Positions 49,302 through 58,178 of a DNA stretch of 64,000 bases are shown piece by piece (within the stretch, counting starts at the first letter, position 1; the number at the start of each line of letters is the position of its first letter). Origin of the DNA: Catellatospora citrea (GTDB lineage Bacteria; Actinomycetota; Actinomycetes; Mycobacteriales; Micromonosporaceae). The notes under the pieces are model-generated. The model saw only the letters and a list, made by a program, of their open reading frames with translations, made no database searches and had not been told where the DNA came from. The stretch is from assembly GCF_003610235.1 (NCBI RefSeq), contig NZ_RAPR01000001.1:4898001-4962000 (forward strand), in the 5' to 3' direction. Both the position numbers and the translations under genes were made by a program.

Positions 49302-50321
49302 TCAGCGCGGAAGAAGTTCGCGGGGCTCGGCCGGGCGGTAGGCCAGCGTCTCGGCGGGGCGCATCCGGTCGCGCAGGCGGGTCAGCGCGCGGCGCGCCGC
49401 GACGGTGCGGCGCGGCCCGTCGACGTGGGCGTAGTGCAGGTGGTGCACCCGGCCCGGCCCGCGCCACCAGGGCGAGCGCTCGTCGGCGACCGGGTAGTCC
49501 AGCTCTCGCAGTCGCCCGCCGAGCTTCGCCTCGCACAGCGTGACCTGCCAGGGCTCCAGCCGGTCCCGCCAGCTGCCGACCCGCTCGGTGGTCACCGGTT
49601 CGTGGGTGAGCCGGTGCCAGCTCTTGTGGCTGGGCACCGCGACGTCGGCCAGCCGTGCCGGTTCGGCCATCGCCGGGTCGTACTCCTCGGCCAGGAACCG
49701 GCAGATCGCCCGCAACTCGGTCTCGGGGTCGGCGACCAGGTGCTCGTAGCGCACCTCGTGGTAGGACTGCGCGTCCAGGACGCGGCGGGCCCACGCGGAG
49801 GAGTCCATCGCCCGCGCCCAGTCGGAGATCGCGTGGCATACGTCCTTGCCCTGCTGCCAGGGCGTCTCGCCGAGCGAGGCGACGCAGTCGCGACCGTCCC
49901 GCACGATGTTGACGATCTGCGCGTCGGGGAACAGGCGCAGCAGCGGGCCCAGGTTGTTCAGATACGCCGGGCGCTTGTCGCCCCAGCGGGGCTTGTCGAA
50001 GCGGCGGGCGTACGCGCGGAACACGATGCCGAGCGCCGAGCCCAGTGTCGGCGGGCCGGTCACGATCTCCTCGACCACCGCGTCGGGGTCCAGGCCCAGA
50101 TCGCCGAAGGCGGTCTTCCCGTTGGTGATCCACTCGGCGAGGCCGCGGCGGTTGGCCGGCTCGCGCAGGTCGCCGAAGCTGGCCCGGTCGAGGTACGCGC
50201 CCAGCAGGAAGCGCGTCTCGGGTGGGATCGCGATGCGGGGGTGCGCGTGCAGCATGAGCTGAAGCATCGTGGTGCCCGAGCGCGGGCAGCCCACGACGAA
50301 CACCGGCCGGTCACTGCCCAC
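49302..50321 (-). CDS. Sulfotransferase family protein
   Basis: The 339-residue protein has the PAPS-binding P-loop VVGCPRSGTTMLQLML (residues 9-24) and the 3'-phosphate motif IVRDGRD, both hallmarks of PAPS-dependent sulfotransferases (family PF13469-type). The acceptor is unknown. GTG 50321 follows GGAG by six nt. It sits between carbohydrate genes but nothing ties it to cellulose use; it may modify a sugar or a secondary metabolite. Confidence 0.85.
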   Translation of the reverse strand: MGSDRPVFVVGCPRSGTTMLQLMLHAHPRIAIPPETRFLLGAYLDRASFGDLREPANRRGLAEWITNGKTAFGDLGLDPDAVVEEIVTGPPTLGSALGIVFRAYARRFDKPRWGDKRPAYLNNLGPLLRLFPDAQIVNIVRDGRDCVASLGETPWQQGKDVCHAISDWARAMDSSAWARRVLDAQSYHEVRYEHLVADPETELRAICRFLAEEYDPAMAEPARLADVAVPSHKSWHRLTHEPVTTERVGSWRDRLEPWQVTLCEAKLGGRLRELDYPVADERSPWWRGPGRVHHLHYAHVDGPRRTVAARRALTRLRDRMRPAETLAYRPAEPRELLPR

Positions 50322-50423
50322 GGGTGGCTCCGTCCATAAGGGTGGCTTGTCCGGAATACACCCTTATTAACGACCCGTGAACGACCCACGATGCGCACCC
50401 CGCCCGACGGCGCGCGGCGGGGG

Positions 50424-51644
50424 TCAGCGGCGGGGGAGGCGGCCGGCGTCCACGTGGTCGAGGACCGTGGCCGCGCCGCCGGTGGCGGCGGCGCCGTGAT
50501 CGAGGATGGAGGCGACGACCTGGGCGCCGCCGGAGTCGGGGCCGATGCGGCGGGCGCGGAGTTCGGCCTCGACCGGGGGCAGCAGCCACGGCGCGAGGGG
50601 CACGAAGTAGCCGCCGAGCACCACGACCTCGGGGTCGAGCAGGTTGGCCAGGATGGAGACGCCCTGGCCGAGCGCCCGGCCGACGTCCTCCAGCGCTCGC
50701 AGCGCCGCGGGGTCGTTGCTTCGCGCGCGGCGTACCACCTCGTCGACCTCGGGTTGCAGGTCGGTGATGTCGCCGTCGCCGGCCACCTCGGGCAGCACCC
50801 GCGCGATGATCGCGGTGATGCCCGCGATCGCCTCCAGACAGCCGCGGCGGCCGCAGGCGCACGGCGGACCCTGCGGGTCGATGGTGATGTGCCCGATCTC
50901 GCCGGGGAAGCCGCGGTGTCCGCGCAGCGGGTGGCCGTCGCTGATGATGCCCGCGCCGATGCCGACCTCGCCGGTCAGGTAGATCAGGTTCTGCGAGCCG
51001 GCGAACGCGCCGTAGCGCGACTCGGCCAGCACCGCCAGGTTCGCGTCGTTGTCCACGGCGACCGGGAAGCCGGGTTCGCCGAGCGCACGGTTGACGATGT
51101 CGCGCAGGTTGACGTCGCGCCAGCCCAGGTTGGGGGCCATGATGACGACGCCGTCGGGGGAGACCAGGCCGGGCACGCCGACGGTCAGCCCGAGCACCCG
51201 GCGGTCCTCCTTGAGCACCCGGTTGACCGCGCGCCGGCCGAGGGCCGCGATCGCGGTCGCGGCCTGCGCGGGGCTGGACGCGAGCCCGGCGAACGAGCGC
51301 CGCCAGGACAGCACCTGCTGCCCGGCCAGGTCGATGGCGACGGCGGTGAGGTAGTCGGCGTTGACCTCGATCCCGATCGCGGCGTACGGCGAGCCGTCGA
51401 GCACGAGCATGGTCGCGGGGCGGCCGATCCGGTGCTCGGTGAGGCCGGTCTCGCGCAGCAGGCGGCGCTCGATCAGATCGGCGACGAGGCTGGACACGGT
51501 CGCCTTGTTGAGCCCGGTGGCGGCGGCGATCTCCGCGCGGGAGCATGGCGCGTGGCCGCGCACGTAGCGCAGCACGACGGCCAGGTTCGTGGCCCTCACG
51601 TCGGCGAAGTCCGCCGGTTGAGGGCCGCGCTGCATGGTGATCAC
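50424..51644 (-). CDS. ROK-family transcriptional regulator
   Basis: The 406-residue protein has an N-terminal MarR-like winged helix (CSRAEIAAATGLNKATVSSL) and a ROK core with GVPGLV-type glycine loops. The zinc motif CACGRRGCLE, preceded by GEIGH, is present. Such XylR/NagC-type proteins repress sugar genes and respond to a sugar ligand. GGAGG lies seven nt before GTG 51644. It diverges from the LplABC importer and probably controls it, with an inverted repeat between them. Confidence 0.92.
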   Translation of the reverse strand: MITMQRGPQPADFADVRATNLAVVLRYVRGHAPCSRAEIAAATGLNKATVSSLVADLIERRLLRETGLTEHRIGRPATMLVLDGSPYAAIGIEVNADYLTAVAIDLAGQQVLSWRRSFAGLASSPAQAATAIAALGRRAVNRVLKEDRRVLGLTVGVPGLVSPDGVVIMAPNLGWRDVNLRDIVNRALGEPGFPVAVDNDANLAVLAESRYGAFAGSQNLIYLTGEVGIGAGIISDGHPLRGHRGFPGEIGHITIDPQGPPCACGRRGCLEAIAGITAIIARVLPEVAGDGDITDLQPEVDEVVRRARSNDPAALRALEDVGRALGQGVSILANLLDPEVVVLGGYFVPLAPWLLPPVEAELRARRIGPDSGGAQVVASILDHGAAATGGAATVLDHVDAGRLPRR

Positions 51645-51726
51645 CGTCTGCCCTCCGGTGTGGCTGCACTGGTCGCACCATCATGCCGTATCGAGCCGCG
51701 CGGCAGCACCGCCGTGGAGCTCGGCG

Positions 51727-51740
51727 TGGGAACGCTCCCT
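51727..51740. promoter_or_regulatory. CebR-like box in the ROK/ABC divergent region
   Basis: TGGGAACGCTCCCT, two mismatches from the CebR consensus and identical to the site upstream of GH3 (49231). It lies 82 bp before the ROK start and 125 bp before the binding-protein start. Confidence 0.5.
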
Positions 51741-51762
51741 TGTGGTCACCCTGACCTTCGGC

Positions 51763-51790
51763 TAGTTTGTTTAGTCGGAAGCCGAACTAA
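51763..51790. promoter_or_regulatory. Inverted repeat with ROK-type operator features
   Basis: TTAGTCGG (51771-51778) and CCGAACTAA (51782-51790) form a dyad with one bulged base, preceded by TAGTTTGT. AGTTTG/CAAACT-rich dyads are typical of ROK/XylR operators. TTGTGG (51740) with a 17-bp spacer and TAGTTT (51763) could be the rightward promoter. Confidence 0.45.
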
Positions 51791-51864
51791 CTGTACCTCG
51801 TAACCGTTCCACGAACACCCCTTTCCCTGATCCTGAGCTAGACAAATGACGAAGGGAGCACGCC

Positions 51865-53535
51865 GTGGACAACCCCCTCGCGGGCGCGGCGGCGAACCGC
51901 CGATCGTTCCTGAGCCTGGTAGGCCTGGGCGCGATCGCCGTCGCGGGCAGTGGCGCACTCGCCGCCTGCAGTGAGAAGGCGGCGGACCCGGGCACGACGC
52001 AGCAGCTCGACAAACTGCAGGCGGTCCTGCCCAAGTACCAGCCGCTGGAACTGGTGCAGCCGGACATCAAGGGCGTCTCTCCGGTCGCCAACGGCTTCAC
52101 CAAGTACCCGTCCTCGCTGGTCGACGCGATCACCGAGAAGCCCGGCCGGGGCAGCACCATCACCACCATGACGCCGTACTGGGGGCAGGTGCCGGCGGGC
52201 CCGGGCCAGAACGCCTACCTCGACGCGATCAACGCGGAGCTGGGCGCCGTGGTCACCCCGGGCATCCAGGACGGCAACACGTACGCCGACAAGCTGAACG
52301 CGATCCTGCCTGCCCGCGACATCCCGGACGTGCTCTGCATCCCGGGCTGGGAGATCAGCAAGATCCCCAACTTCTCGGAGGCGGCGAAGGCCCTGTTCGA
52401 GGACCTCACCGACCACCTGGCCGGAGACAAGGTCAAGCCGTACCAGATGCTGGCCAACCTGCCCACCGTGGCCTGGGGCCACGCCGTCTGGAACGAGCGG
52501 CTGATGGCGGTGCCGTGGCCGACCGACGGCCCCTACCCGTGGGCGCTGTTCTACCGCAAGGATCTCGTCGACGCCGCGGGCGCCGCGATCCCGAAGACCG
52601 CCCAGGAGCTGTACGACTTCGGCAAGAAGATGACCAACCCCGGCAAGGGCGTGTGGGCGTTCAACGACGTCCAGGCAATGGTTGAGATGATCTTCCGGGT
52701 GCCGAACTCGAAGGACGGCTGGGGCGCCAAGAACGGCAAGGTCCTGTTCAAGTACGAGACCGACGAGTTCAAGGCCGCGCTGGAGTTCATGGCCAAGCTG
52801 TACCGGGACGGGCTCATCCACCCCGAGGTCGTCGCCAGCAAGGGCGCCGACGCGAAGCTGCTCTTCTCCGGCGGCAAGATCGCGATGATCCAGGACGGCG
52901 TGGGCGCGTGGCTCGGCATGCAGGCCGAGCAGCAGAAGGTCACCGCCGGCTTCAACATGCAGCCGGTGCCGTTCTTCGCCGCCGACGGCGGTGCGCCGCT
53001 GGTGTGGGGTAGCGGCGACCCGGTCTTCTACACCTTCGTCAAGAAGGGCCTGGGCAAGGAGAAGACCGAGGAGATCCTGCGCATCCTCAACTTCGTCGCC
53101 TCGCCGCTGGGCACCAAGGAGTTCGAGCTCATCGAGTACGGCGTCGAGGGCAAGCACTTCACCAAGGGCGCCGACGGCTGGCCGGCCGGCACCGACCTGC
53201 AGGGCAAGGAGAAGGCGGACCAGTTCCGCTTCCTGGCCGGCACCGCCCCGACGATCAAGTACGACGCACGGGTTCCCCACTACGTGAACGATCTGATCAA
53301 CTGGGAGAACGCCGCGGTCAAGAACCTCGAAGTCGACCCGTGGCTGGGCATGAAGCTCGAGATGCCGGCGGAGTACGTGAAGGTCAAGCAGCCGACCGAG
53401 GACAAGGTCAAGGACATCGCCCGTGGGCGTCGTCCACTGTCCGACCTGGACGCGGTGCTCAAGGAGTGGCGCGACGGGGGCGGCGAGGCGGGCCGTACGC
53501 ACATGGCGAAGGCGCTGCGCGACGCCGGCCGATGA
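51865..53535 (+). CDS. Large LplA-type sugar-binding lipoprotein
   Basis: The 556-residue protein has RR at 12-13 and a lipobox with Cys35 (ALAAC). A long binding fold typical of LplA/YtcQ-type components of complex-oligosaccharide importers follows (TTMTPYWGQVPAGPG, then LFYRKDLVDAAGAA and GDPVFYTFVKKG). GTG start with GAAGGGAG upstream. It is the first gene of the operon with two permeases. The ligand may be a xyloglucan-type oligosaccharide, inferred from the nearby GH31 and GH42. Confidence 0.9.
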   Translation: MDNPLAGAAANRRSFLSLVGLGAIAVAGSGALAACSEKAADPGTTQQLDKLQAVLPKYQPLELVQPDIKGVSPVANGFTKYPSSLVDAITEKPGRGSTITTMTPYWGQVPAGPGQNAYLDAINAELGAVVTPGIQDGNTYADKLNAILPARDIPDVLCIPGWEISKIPNFSEAAKALFEDLTDHLAGDKVKPYQMLANLPTVAWGHAVWNERLMAVPWPTDGPYPWALFYRKDLVDAAGAAIPKTAQELYDFGKKMTNPGKGVWAFNDVQAMVEMIFRVPNSKDGWGAKNGKVLFKYETDEFKAALEFMAKLYRDGLIHPEVVASKGADAKLLFSGGKIAMIQDGVGAWLGMQAEQQKVTAGFNMQPVPFFAADGGAPLVWGSGDPVFYTFVKKGLGKEKTEEILRILNFVASPLGTKEFELIEYGVEGKHFTKGADGWPAGTDLQGKEKADQFRFLAGTAPTIKYDARVPHYVNDLINWENAAVKNLEVDPWLGMKLEMPAEYVKVKQPTEDKVKDIARGRRPLSDLDAVLKEWRDGGGEAGRTHMAKALRDAGR

Positions 53536-53548
53536 ACAGGGAGTCGCT

Positions 53549-54625
53549 GTGAAAGGCACCACCGACGCTGGTGGGGAGTCGTCGGCGGTCCGTCTTCAGG
53601 ACGGACCGCCGACGCAGCCCATGAGCACAGTGGCCGGGTCTTCGGCGGCCCGGCCACTGCCCGCGCCCGAGACCGGCGCGCCGCCCACCCGGCGGCAGGC
53701 TTCGTTCGCCGCGCGCTGGCGGCGGGACTGGCCGCTGCTGCTGATGGCCCTGCCCGCCGCGCTGCTGCTGCTGGTCTTCCACTACGTGCCGACGCTGGGC
53801 GTCGTGGTGGCGTTCAAGGACTACGACCAGTGGTCCGGCGACACCGCCGTCGAGGCGATCATCAACAGCCGCTGGATCGGCTTCACGAACTTCGCGGAGC
53901 TGTTCGCGGACTCCCAGTTCTGGGACGCGCTGCGCAACACCCTGCTCATCACCACGTTCCAGCTGGTGTTCTTCTTCCCGCTGCCCATCGCGCTGGCGAT
54001 CCTGCTCAACAGCGTGGTCTCCACCCGGCTGCGCGGCTTCATCCAGACCGTGGTCTACCTGCCCCACTTCTTCAGCTGGGTGCTGGTCGTGACGTTCTTC
54101 CTGCAGATGCTCGGCGGCTCGGGCCTGCTGGCCCAGGTGCTGCGGGACAACGGACTCGAACCGTGGAACATCATGACCAATCCGGACACATTCATTCTGC
54201 TGGTCAGCTCGGAGTCGCTGTGGAAGGACGTCGGCTGGGGCACGATCATCTTCCTGGCCGCGCTGACCGCGATCGACCAGAGCCTGTACGAGGCGGCGGC
54301 CTCCGACGGCGCGAGCCGGTGGCGGCGGCTGTGGCACGTCACCCTGCCCGGCCTGCGCCCGGTCGTGGTGCTGCTGCTCATCCTGCAACTGGGCAACGCG
54401 CTGTCCGTCGGCTTCGAGCAGTTCATCCTGCAGCGTGACGCGGTCGGCCGGCAGGCCGCCGAAGTGCTGGACACCTACGTCTACTACCTCGGCCTGCTCA
54501 CCCAGGACTACGGGGTCGGCGCGGCGGCCGGGTTGTTCAAGGCCGTGATCGGCCTGATCCTGATCCTGGTCGCGAACCGGGTGGCCCGCCGGTTCGGCGA
54601 GGAGGGGGTGTTCGTCCGCTCATGA
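53549..54625 (+). CDS. ABC permease, LplB-type
   Basis: The 358-residue protein has an N-terminal cytoplasmic tail of about 75 residues, then six membrane helices (LLLMALPAALLLLVFHYVPT...) and the EAA loop SLYEAAASDGASRWRRLWHV. GTG 53549 has CAGGGAG five nt upstream; ATG 53621 is a shorter option. It overlaps the next permease gene by ATGA. Confidence 0.9.
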   Translation: MKGTTDAGGESSAVRLQDGPPTQPMSTVAGSSAARPLPAPETGAPPTRRQASFAARWRRDWPLLLMALPAALLLLVFHYVPTLGVVVAFKDYDQWSGDTAVEAIINSRWIGFTNFAELFADSQFWDALRNTLLITTFQLVFFFPLPIALAILLNSVVSTRLRGFIQTVVYLPHFFSWVLVVTFFLQMLGGSGLLAQVLRDNGLEPWNIMTNPDTFILLVSSESLWKDVGWGTIIFLAALTAIDQSLYEAAASDGASRWRRLWHVTLPGLRPVVVLLLILQLGNALSVGFEQFILQRDAVGRQAAEVLDTYVYYLGLLTQDYGVGAAAGLFKAVIGLILILVANRVARRFGEEGVFVRS

Positions 54626-55554
54626 CAATGGTGACCCCTGCCATGAGGGCCCGCCGTCGGCGTGCCCAGCGGCCCGCCTGGGAGGAGCCGCCCACGGTCC
54701 CCGGGCGGCTCGCCAAAGGCGTGCTGCTCACCGCCGTGGTGCTGGCCGTGCTGATACCGATGTGGTCGGTGATCGTGACCAGCTTCTCCTCGCAGAAGGC
54801 GATCGCCGACGCCGGCGGCATGGTCTTCCTGCCACGCGACTTCGACATCTCGGCGTACGTGCTGATCTTCACCCGGGGCGAGGTGTCGCGGGCGGTCTGG
54901 AACAGCATGTTCATCACCGTCGTCGGCACCGTGCTGAGCCTGGTCTGCACCGTGCTCGCCGCCTACGGGCTGTCGCGCCCGGGCAGCCTGTGGCACCGGC
55001 CGCTGCTGATGTTCTTCGTGATCACGTTCCTGGTCGGGCCCGGACTGGTGCCCACCTACGTGGTGGTGACCAGCCTCGGACTCAAGGACTCGCACTGGGC
55101 GCTGATCCTGCCCACGGCGGTGAACGCGTTCAACCTGATGGTGGTGCGCCAGTTCTTCATGGGCATCCCGGCGGAGCTGGTGGACAGTGCCCGGATCGAC
55201 GGTGCCGGGGAGTGGACCATCCTCACCCGGATCGTGCTCCCGCTGTCCAAGGCCGTGGTCGCCGTGGTCGGCCTGTTCTACGCGGTCGGCTACTGGAACA
55301 TCTACTTCAACGCGGTCCTCTACCTCAACGACGCCGAGGACCGGGTGGTGCAGCAGGTGCTGCAGGCGTACATCATCGCCGGCCAGAGCCCCGCCGGCAT
55401 CGGCTCCCCGCCCGCCCTAGGCTTCAACGCCCCACCCAGCCTGGCCGTCAAAATGGCCGTCGTCGTAGTGGTCCTCATCCCCGTAGTAGCCGTCTACCCC
55501 TTCATCCAGCGCCACTTCACCAAGGGCGTCATCACCGGCGCCCTCAAGGGCTGA
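54622..55554 (+). CDS. ABC permease, LplC/MalG-type
   Basis: The 310-residue protein has six helices and the EAA loop ELVDSARIDGAGEWTILTRI. It completes a binding-protein-dependent importer without a local ATPase. Translation is coupled to the first permease. Confidence 0.92.
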   Translation: MTMVTPAMRARRRRAQRPAWEEPPTVPGRLAKGVLLTAVVLAVLIPMWSVIVTSFSSQKAIADAGGMVFLPRDFDISAYVLIFTRGEVSRAVWNSMFITVVGTVLSLVCTVLAAYGLSRPGSLWHRPLLMFFVITFLVGPGLVPTYVVVTSLGLKDSHWALILPTAVNAFNLMVVRQFFMGIPAELVDSARIDGAGEWTILTRIVLPLSKAVVAVVGLFYAVGYWNIYFNAVLYLNDAEDRVVQQVLQAYIIAGQSPAGIGSPPALGFNAPPSLAVKMAVVVVVLIPVVAVYPFIQRHFTKGVITGALKG

Positions 55555-55588
55555 CCCCCACACCTCCCCCCACACCTCCCCCCGAACC

Positions 55589-55621
55589 GATCGCCGCGGC
55601 CCTCCCTTCGCCGCGGCGATC
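55589..55621 (+). terminator. Terminator after the LplABC operon
   Basis: An 11-bp perfect stem (55589-55599 with 55611-55621) 34 nt after the stop codon. Confidence 0.65.
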
Positions 55622-55643
55622 TCCACCCCCCGCCCCAACGCGA

Positions 55644-55712
55644 CGATCTTGCGGGAACTGTGGGTATGACACGCCTAAAAAGGGCAAAACCTCAACAGTT
55701 CGCGCAAGATCG
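55644..55712. repeat. 18-bp inverted repeat between convergent genes
   Basis: Arms 55644-55661 and 55695-55712 pair at 17 of 18 positions with a 33-nt loop. Part of the arm (CGATCTT) is repeated at 55716. It could terminate both convergent transcripts. The GATCTTGCG-type arm suggests a dispersed intergenic repeat, but I cannot check the genome. Confidence 0.55.
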
Positions 55713-55732
55713 GCGCGATCTTGGCGGTGGGG

Positions 55733-56494
55733 TCAGGCGAGGAAGGAGACGATGGCGGCGGCGAACTCGGGGTTGCGGACCACGGTGAGGTGGTCGCCGG
55801 AGAGGACCTTCCAGCGGGCGTCGGGCAGGGCGGCGGCCAGCACCTCCGGGCGGGTGGCCAGCCAGTCGTCGGTGCCGGCCAGGACCAGGGCCGGGATCGT
55901 GATCCGGTCCAGGGCGATCGGGGTGCGGTGGCCCGCCTGGGCCTGGGCCGCGAGAGCTCGGCGGTCCGCGCCGGAGGCCTCGGCGAACAGCCGGAAGCCC
56001 ATCACCCGGTCGTCGGTGATGCTGCTCGGGTCATCGGTGAGCAGGCCGTCGATCAGCGCGCGGCCGGGCAGCGCGGCACGGTCCACGCCCCCCTGCTCGA
56101 CCGCGCCCGCGCCGATGCCGCCGGTGACGAGCCGCCGGACGCGCGGGTCGGCGGCGGCGGTGAGCAGGGCGACGACGCCGCCCATCGAGTAGCCGACCAG
56201 GTCCACCCGGTCCAGTTCCAGCTCGTCGAAGAGGGCGGCCAGGTCGCGAGCCATCTTGTCCTCGCCGTACCGCGCGGGGTCGTGGGGTTTCTCGGACGCG
56301 CCGTGGCCGCGGGCGTCGATCGCGACCACCCGGCGGCCCGCGGCGACGAGCGCGGCGACGATGCCGGGCGCCTGCCAGTTGGCCGCCGCGTAGGTGCTGA
56401 ACCCGTGGTGCAGCGCCACGGGCGGCAGCTCGCCGGCGTCGCCCCAGGTGTAGTACGCGAGGGTGGTGCCGTCGAAGGACGTGAAGGTCTGCAT
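55733..56494 (-). CDS. Alpha/beta hydrolase
   Basis: The 253-residue protein has the nucleophile elbow GYSMGG (Ser103), an acid at Asp209 or Asp210 (AGTDDW) and His235 (GDHLTV), in the order of the alpha/beta-hydrolase fold. AIDARGHGASEKP is common in esterase-like members. The substrate is unknown. GGAG lies six nt before the ATG. It is not clearly linked to the sugar genes around it. Confidence 0.9.
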   Translation of the reverse strand: MQTFTSFDGTTLAYYTWGDAGELPPVALHHGFSTYAAANWQAPGIVAALVAAGRRVVAIDARGHGASEKPHDPARYGEDKMARDLAALFDELELDRVDLVGYSMGGVVALLTAAADPRVRRLVTGGIGAGAVEQGGVDRAALPGRALIDGLLTDDPSSITDDRVMGFRLFAEASGADRRALAAQAQAGHRTPIALDRITIPALVLAGTDDWLATRPEVLAAALPDARWKVLSGDHLTVVRNPEFAAAIVSFLA

Positions 56495-56729
56495 ACGGCT
56501 CTCCGATCAGGTCAGGGCTGAGCCGCTGCACCCGGCCGTTGTGCCGCTGGGCACGCGATGCCGGGGCGCACGTGCCGGCGGCGCTCCTTGATCAGTCTGC
56601 GCACCGGCCCGCCGCACCGGCATCGGCGATTTCACCGGTCCGCGGCGGAGCCGCCCGGCCCGGCCGCCCCACCCGCTGCCCGGCAGCACTCGACCCTCCC
56701 CTGACCTGCGCACAGGCACCTGACGCGTG

Positions 56730-56778
56730 AAGAAGGGCACCTTCTACAACGCATAGCGATAAGAAGGTGCCCTTCCTT
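56730..56778 (-). repeat. 52-bp-type palindromic element, copy C
   Basis: 49 bp match the other copies (AAGAAGGGCACCTTCTAC... AAGAAGGTGCCCTTCCTT) with a different centre. It lies 3 nt after the xylB stop in the gene's direction. The 287-bp spacer 56495-56781 shows no gene. Confidence 0.8.
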
Positions 56779-56781
56779 GGG

Positions 56782-58173
56782 TCACAGGCGGGGGAGGGTG
56801 AGGTCGCGGGCTTCGGCGTAGCGGGCGCGGAGGGCGGGGACGGGGTCGGCTTCGAAGGATTCGAGGCCGTCGAGGGTCCATGCGGGGGCGGCGCCGGTGG
56901 CGATCCAGGCGGCCTGGCGGGCGGCCCCGTCGGCGACGTACTCACCGGGCGGGGGGACGGCCACGGGGCAGCCGAAGACCGACGGCGCGATGCGGCGCAC
57001 CGCCTCGGACTTCGCGCCGCCGCCGACCAGCAGCACCCGGTTCACGGTCGCGCCCTGGCCGCGCAGCGCGTCGAGGCCGTCGGCCAGCGCGCAGAGCATG
57101 CCCTCGACGGCCGCGCGGGCGAGGTGGGCCGGAGTGGAGCTGCCCAGGGTGAGGCCGTGCAGGGAGCCGGTCGCGTCGGGCTTGTTCGGGGTGCGCTCGC
57201 CCTCCAGGTAGGGGACGAGCACCAGACCGTCGCTGCCGGCGGGCGCGGACAGGGCCAGCCGCGACAGCTCGGCGTGGTCGACGCCCAGCATGGTCGCGGC
57301 CGCGTCGAGGACCCGGGCGGCGTTGAGGGTGCAGACCAGGGGCAGGTAGTGGCCGGTGGCGTCGGCGAACCCGGCGACGGTGCCGGTGGCGTCGGCGGCC
57401 GGGACCGTGGCGACGCTGAAGACCGTGCCGGAGGTGCCGATGGAGACGATCACGTCACCCGGCTGCGCGCCCACGCCCAGCGCGGCCGCGGCGTTGTCCC
57501 CGGCCCCGGCGCCGAGCAGCGCGCCCGCCGCGGTCCGGCCGGGTGAGCCGTCGGGGCCGAGCACGGCGGGCAGCGCCACGTCCCGGCCGAAGGCGAGTTT
57601 GAGCAGGTCGCGACGGTATTCGCCGGTGCTGGGCGACCAGTAGCCGGTGCCGGAGGCGTCACTGCGGTCGGTGGCCAGCGCGGACAGGTCGCCGGTGCCG
57701 CCCAGCTGCCAGGTCAGCCAGTCGTGCGGCAGGCAGACGGCGGCCGTGCGAGCGGCGTTGTCCGGCTCGTGCTGGGCCAGCCAGCGCAGCTTCGTCACGG
57801 TGAACGAGGCGACCGGCACGCTGCCGACCGCGTCCGCCCAGGCCTGCCCGCCGCCGAGCTCGGCGACCAGGTCGGTGGCGGCCTGCGCGCTGCGGGTGTC
57901 GTTCCACAGCAGCGCGTCGCGGACGACGCGGCCTTCGGCGTCGAGGCAGACCATGCCGTGCTGCTGGCCGCCGACCGAGATCGCGGCGACGTCGTCCAGC
58001 CCGCCCGCCGCGGCGGTCGCCGTCTGGAGGGCCTGCCACCAGGCGTCGGGTGGGCAGGACGTGCCGTCGGGGTGGCTCGCCCGACCCTGGCGGACCAGCG
58101 CACCGGTGTCGGCGTCGCGGACCACCACCTTGCACGATTGGGTGGAGGAGTCGATGCCGGCGACGAGTGTCAT
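56782..58173 (-). CDS. xylB: Xylulokinase
   Basis: The 463-residue FGGY-family kinase starts with the phosphate loop [17 protein letters not shown] and has [32 protein letters not shown] (catalytic Asp), [10 protein letters not shown] and the C-terminal [17 protein letters not shown]. It phosphorylates D-xylulose for the pentose phosphate route. GH31 lies 5 bp upstream, so xylose released by alpha-xylosidase is its likely source. No xylose isomerase gene is in the window. Confidence 0.95.
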   Translation of the reverse strand: MTLVAGIDSSTQSCKVVVRDADTGALVRQGRASHPDGTSCPPDAWWQALQTATAAAGGLDDVAAISVGGQQHGMVCLDAEGRVVRDALLWNDTRSAQAATDLVAELGGGQAWADAVGSVPVASFTVTKLRWLAQHEPDNAARTAAVCLPHDWLTWQLGGTGDLSALATDRSDASGTGYWSPSTGEYRRDLLKLAFGRDVALPAVLGPDGSPGRTAAGALLGAGAGDNAAAALGVGAQPGDVIVSIGTSGTVFSVATVPAADATGTVAGFADATGHYLPLVCTLNAARVLDAAATMLGVDHAELSRLALSAPAGSDGLVLVPYLEGERTPNKPDATGSLHGLTLGSSTPAHLARAAVEGMLCALADGLDALRGQGATVNRVLLVGGGAKSEAVRRIAPSVFGCPVAVPPPGEYVADGAARQAAWIATGAAPAWTLDGLESFEADPVPALRARYAEARDLTLPRL

Positions 58174-58178
58174 GAGGT

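Noticed and set aside
46452-50339. 1295-residue open frame on the + strand
   Set aside because: It runs opposite GH3 and the sulfotransferase, is low-complexity Arg/Ala/Gly/Val and shows no domain; a GC-rich shadow frame.
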